A program made the translations under genes and the position numbers. A DNA stretch of 33,649 nucleotides from Patescibacteria group bacterium. Its GTDB lineage: Bacteria > Patescibacteriota > Patescibacteriia > Magasanikbacterales > GWA2-37-8. How positions within the stretch are numbered: position 1 is the first letter of the stretch; every line of letters starts with the position of its first letter. The stretch spans positions 247,420 to 281,068 of the forward strand of contig JAQTYG010000001.1 of assembly GCA_028688375.1 (NCBI GenBank), given 5' to 3'. The notes beneath the pieces are model-generated. The model searched no databases and had not been told where the DNA came from. It worked only from the letters and a program-made list of their open reading frames with translations. Positions 31,757 to 33,649 of this stretch are shown piece by piece.

Positions 31757-31945
31757 ATGGGAAAGAATAAAACCAAAAAATCCATCAGCAAGCGATTCAA
31801 GGTGACCAAAACCGGCAAGGTGATCAAACGCACCAACGGCCAGGGTCATTTTAATTCCCGCGAAACCGGCAAAGTCCGCCGCAACAAGCGCTCGGATGTT
31901 ACCATGAGCCCGCGGATGCAACATTTTGTAAAAGATAATATCTAA
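31757..31945 (+). CDS. rpmI: 50S ribosomal protein L35
   Basis: The 62-residue, very basic protein has the L35 pattern KNKTKKSISKRFKVTKTGKVIKR and then HFNSRETGKVRRNKR, near the normal family length of 64-66. It binds 23S rRNA in the large subunit. It is followed after 4 nt by rplT, so the two are translated together. Confidence 0.95.
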   Translation: MGKNKTKKSISKRFKVTKTGKVIKRTNGQGHFNSRETGKVRRNKRSDVTMSPRMQHFVKDNI

Positions 31946-31949
31946 ATCT

Positions 31950-32294
31950 ATGACCAGAATTAAGCGTGGCATGCTCCATGCCAAAAGACGCCGCGGTTTG
32001 CTTGAACACACCAAAGGTTTCCGCTGGGGCAGAAAATCAAAAATAAAATTGGCTCGCACCGCCGTGATGAAGGCCGGAGCGCATGCTTTTGCCAGCCGAC
32101 GCGTCAAGAAGCGCGAATTCCGCGCCAATTGGAACGTCAACATCAACGCCGCCGTGCGCGCTTTTGATTTGAACTACAGCCGTTTCATCGGTCTGCTCAA
32201 GAAAAAGAATGTCATTTTGGACCGCAAGATATTGGCTAAGCTCGCCGAAGAAAATAGCAAAATTTTTGCCGCCGTGGTTGAGGCGGTGAAATAA
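31950..32294 (+). CDS. rplT: 50S ribosomal protein L20
   Basis: The 114 residues begin MTRIKRGMLHAKRRRGLLEHTKGFRWGRKSKIKLARTAVMKAG, the basic L20 N-terminus that threads into 23S rRNA, and then the globular domain with FRANWNVNINAAVRAFDLNYSRFIGLLKKKNVILDRKILAKLA. L20 is needed early in 50S assembly and represses this operon in some bacteria; no such operator is obvious here. The gene closes the infC operon. Confidence 0.96.
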   Translation: MTRIKRGMLHAKRRRGLLEHTKGFRWGRKSKIKLARTAVMKAGAHAFASRRVKKREFRANWNVNINAAVRAFDLNYSRFIGLLKKKNVILDRKILAKLAEENSKIFAAVVEAVK

Positions 32295-32304
32295 CATTCG
32301 CCTT

Positions 32305-32325
32305 CCTCTCCTTACCAAGGAGAGG
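32305..32325. repeat. Perfect palindrome cctctcctt-acc-aaggagagg after rplT
   Basis: 9-bp arms and a 3-nt loop, 10 nt beyond the rplT stop. No T-run follows, so it is a weak terminator at best; the flank ctgaggtgagg continues the motif, which suggests a dispersed repeat. Confidence 0.6.
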
Positions 32326-32347
32326 ACTGAGGTGAGGTTGCCGAGGC

Positions 32348-32376
32348 TTGACAATTCCCTCATTTCATGCTACATT
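32348..32376 (+). promoter_or_regulatory. Strong promoter for a small RNA
   Basis: TTGACA, 17 nt ending TGC, then TACATT. RNA should start near 32383; no ORF follows. Confidence 0.8.
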
Positions 32377-32382
32377 GGAACA

Positions 32383-32479
32383 GTTAAAACTTAAGGGCTC
32401 CGAAAGTGTTTGGTGTATTGCGGAATCGCCCCCTCCTTCGATTCCGTCTTTACTCCGAACACTTCCGGGGCCTTTTTTT
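32383..32479 (+). ncRNA. Small structured RNA with C-rich apical loop and intrinsic terminator
   Basis: About 97 nt lie between a consensus-like promoter and seven T at 32473-32479. An 18-bp outer stem with one mismatch is formed by 32396-32413 (ggctccgaaagtgtttgg) and 32455-32472. An asymmetric internal loop follows (tgtattg / tctttact), then a perfect 8-bp inner stem cggaatcg / cgattccg with a 10-nt loop ccccctcctt. The loop is complementary to Shine-Dalgarno sequences, as in C-rich-loop regulatory RNAs of Firmicutes. The outer stem with T-run doubles as terminator. A compact 6S-like RNA is an alternative because of the internal loop. It is not SRP RNA, since the GGAA-loop signature is missing. 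Confidence 0.75.
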
Positions 32480-32660
32480 GTTAACGACGAGCTGAAAATT
32501 GAGCAAAGCGAAATTTTCTGCCGACGTTAACAATCCCCTACCAATCTGCCACAATTTTCAAATTACGAAGAAGTAAGGCGAAGCCCCGCTCTGCGGGGCG
32601 AAGCCGTTTCGCGTTTATAAAAACAAATTAAGATTTTTCTCGTTCAGATTGGTGAGGGAT
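32478..32660. repeat. Nested palindromes downstream of the small RNA
   Basis: Hairpin 1: ttgttaacg (32478-32486) with cgttaacaa (32525-32533), plus inner gaaaatt / aattttc arms. Hairpin 2: atcccctaccaatctg (32533-32548) with 32645-32660, 14 of 16 paired, enclosing gccccgc-tct-gcggggc (32585-32601). No ORF. The arrangement suggests a non-coding palindromic element. Confidence 0.6.
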
Positions 32661-32678
32661 ATTTTCTAATACAATTTG

Positions 32679-32706
32679 TCATTCCCGCGAAGGCGGGAAT
32701 CCATCG
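32679..32706. repeat. Small palindromic repeat, copy 2 (dRS3-like)
   Basis: gtcattcccgcg-a-aggcgggaatcca, related to 31712-31740. The inner core resembles the dRS3-type palindrome ATTCCC-N8-GGGAAT known from Neisseria and seen in many other genomes. Confidence 0.7.
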
Positions 32707-32715
32707 TCCACCCCC

Positions 32716-32744
32716 TTGATATTTTCCCACATTTGTGTTAAATT
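32716..32744 (+). promoter_or_regulatory. Promoter of the purH-type gene
   Basis: TTGATA, 17 nt ending TGT, then TAAATT. RNA should start near 32751, about 43 nt before the ATG. Confidence 0.65.
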
Positions 32745-32765
32745 CTCGTCAATCGCATTTTAACC

Positions 32766-32779
32766 CCGGCAAAGTCCGG
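32766..32779 (+). promoter_or_regulatory. Leader hairpin before the purH-type gene
   Basis: CCGG-caaagt-CCGG, only 4 bp, ending 14 nt before the ATG. It is the weakest of the eight leader hairpins. Confidence 0.35.
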
Positions 32780-32793
32780 AGAAAGGTGCCGCG

Positions 32794-33426
32794 ATGGAAG
32801 GAAAAAAGCGCAGCAGAAAAAGGAAACCCGTTGCCCTGATCAGCGTGTACGACAAGACCGGCGTGCTCGAGTTCGCCCAGGGTCTCGCGGGGCTCGGCTG
32901 GACTATCCTCTCCACCGGCGGCACGGCCAAGCACCTGCGCGAGGGCGGCGTGCCGGTCATCGAGGTCTCCAAGTTCACGGGGCACCCCGAGTGCTTCGAG
33001 GGCAGAGTGAAGACCCTGCACCCCAAGATCTTCGCCGGCATCCTGGCCAAGGGCAGCGACGAGCACAAGAAGACGCTCCTCGAGCTCGGCTACAAGTACA
33101 TCGACCTGGTCGCGGTCAACCTCTACCCCTTCGAACAGACGATCGCCAAGGAAGGCGTGACCGAGGCAGAGGCCATCGAGCAGATCGACATCGGCGGGCC
33201 GAGCATGGTCCGGGCCGCGGCCAAGAACTTCGCCCGCACGGTCGTGGTCGTGGACCCGGCCGATTACGGCCAACTGCTCTCGATGTACACAGTCGGCATG
33301 ACGGGCCTTCCGCCCATGACGCGCCGGCTGCTCGCCCTCAAGGTCTTCCAGAAGACGGCTGACTACGACGCCGCCATCGCCGCGTACATGCTGTCGCTGG
33401 TGGAGAAGAAAGCCGGCATCGTCTAG
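32794..33426 (+). CDS. purH: Stand-alone IMP cyclohydrolase (N-terminal domain of PurH)
   Basis: IMP cyclohydrolase closes FAICAR to IMP, the last step of de novo purine synthesis. The 210 residues cover only the first domain of PurH: VALISVYDKTGVLEFAQGL, ILSTGGTAKHLREGGVPV, GHPECFEGRVKTLHPKIFAGIL, DLVAVNLYPFEQTI and the signature IDIGGPSMVRAAAKN. The AICAR formyltransferase domain (about 300 residues) is missing, and the frame ends in a natural stop followed by a terminator, so this is not a window-edge effect. No formyltransferase gene is in the window. Third codon positions are almost all G or C: only two of about 55 codons read from 32835 end in A or T. It therefore looks foreign to the ribosomal genes beside it, though its promoter and terminator are backbone-like. 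Confidence 0.9.
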   Translation: MEGKKRSRKRKPVALISVYDKTGVLEFAQGLAGLGWTILSTGGTAKHLREGGVPVIEVSKFTGHPECFEGRVKTLHPKIFAGILAKGSDEHKKTLLELGYKYIDLVAVNLYPFEQTIAKEGVTEAEAIEQIDIGGPSMVRAAAKNFARTVVVVDPADYGQLLSMYTVGMTGLPPMTRRLLALKVFQKTADYDAAIAAYMLSLVEKKAGIV

Positions 33427-33500
33427 GACAGCCCGGGCAAAAACGTAAAAGGAGGAAAGGAGAAAAATCCGCGCTGATTCCAACAGCGCGACGGCTCTTC

Positions 33501-33545
33501 GAGCGGCTTTACCACCTGGTGAAGCCGCTCAATTTATTTTTATTG
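33501..33545 (+). terminator. Intrinsic terminator of the purH-type gene
   Basis: gagcggctt (33501-33509) pairs with 33522-33530, with acca-cc-tggt as an inner stem, followed by aatttatttttatt. A small gcgctg / cagcgc hairpin and an AAAGGAGGAAAGGAG purine tract lie between the stop codon and this terminator; no ORF follows the tract. Confidence 0.8.
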
Positions 33546-33559
33546 CCAGCCGCGTAGAT

Positions 33560-33588
33560 TTGACAAAACAACAGTTTTCCTTTATAAT
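33560..33588 (+). promoter_or_regulatory. Consensus sigma70 promoter of the tRNA gene
   Basis: TTGACA, 17 nt, TATAAT. RNA should start near 33595, about 10 nt before the mature tRNA 5' end. Confidence 0.85.
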
Positions 33589-33604
33589 TTACTGCGAATT
33601 ACCT

Positions 33605-33649
33605 GGGTCGGTAGTTCAACTGGTTAGAGCACCTCCCTGTCACGGAGGA
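33605..33649 (+). tRNA. tRNA-Asp (GTC), 5' part, cut by the window end
   Basis: GGGTCGG acceptor strand, TA, D-arm GTTC...GAGC, then anticodon stem CCTCC/GGAGG around the 7-nt loop CTGTCAC, with anticodon GTC. The T-arm and 3' half lie beyond the window. Confidence 0.9.

Noticed and set aside
32383..32479. SRP (4.5S) RNA
   Set aside because: The RNA is of similar length, but the apical GGAA loop and the asymmetric AGCAG bulge are missing; the loop is C-rich.
33447..33462. Purine tract AAAGGAGGAAAGGAG after purH as the start of another gene
   Set aside because: No start codon with an open frame of useful length follows before the terminator at 33501.

Overview
The window reads as two kinds of DNA interleaved. 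The backbone is moderate-GC and tightly packed, with mixed third codon positions, few Shine-Dalgarno sites and near-leaderless starts. It carries a Mur ligase, a LysW-like zinc ribbon, a PLP enzyme, a surface-polysaccharide operon, long coiled-coil and small hypothetical proteins, an HtrA-like protein, smpB, tmRNA, infC-rpmI-rplT and tRNA-Asp. This style resembles Patescibacteria (CPR, Parcubacteria-like). That placement is an inference from gene content and style.

Within this backbone lie eight ORFs whose third codon positions are largely G or C: seven between 7127 and 22628, plus a lone IMP cyclohydrolase domain at 32794-33426. The seven form an envelope or secreted set. There are three Cys-rich lipoproteins with long Asp-Thr/Ser/Gly tracts, in a style known from Myxococcota and related lineages; two signal-peptide proteins with a coiled coil and a probable C-terminal beta-barrel; and two single-pass membrane proteins, one with zinc-ribbon and FHA domains, that share a short Cys module outside the membrane. 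The DNA between them is AT-rich, with backbone-type sigma70 promoters and terminators. Each of the eight has a small GC-rich hairpin 14-29 nt before its start codon, although the hairpin sequences differ.

Layout: 3-1908, Mur ligase end, LysW-like protein and PLP enzyme; 2079-6965, leftward operon of O-antigen-ligase-like protein, glycosyltransferase and GHL15/FG-GAP protein; 7127-22628, the high-GC envelope island, mostly leftward with one rightward gene; 22979-30120, leftward backbone genes; 30179-32294, smpB, ssrA, infC, rpmI and rplT; 32295-33649, palindromes, a strong small-RNA candidate with a C-rich loop, the purH-type gene and the start of tRNA-Asp.

The best candidates for something undescribed are the hairpin-leader high-GC envelope set, an eight-cysteine domain present three times, a DC-x-PL...CCN module present twice, a palindromic element flanked by TCAAG beside two promoters, and the C-rich-loop RNA. 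All readings are by eye; no alignment, folding or database search was run.
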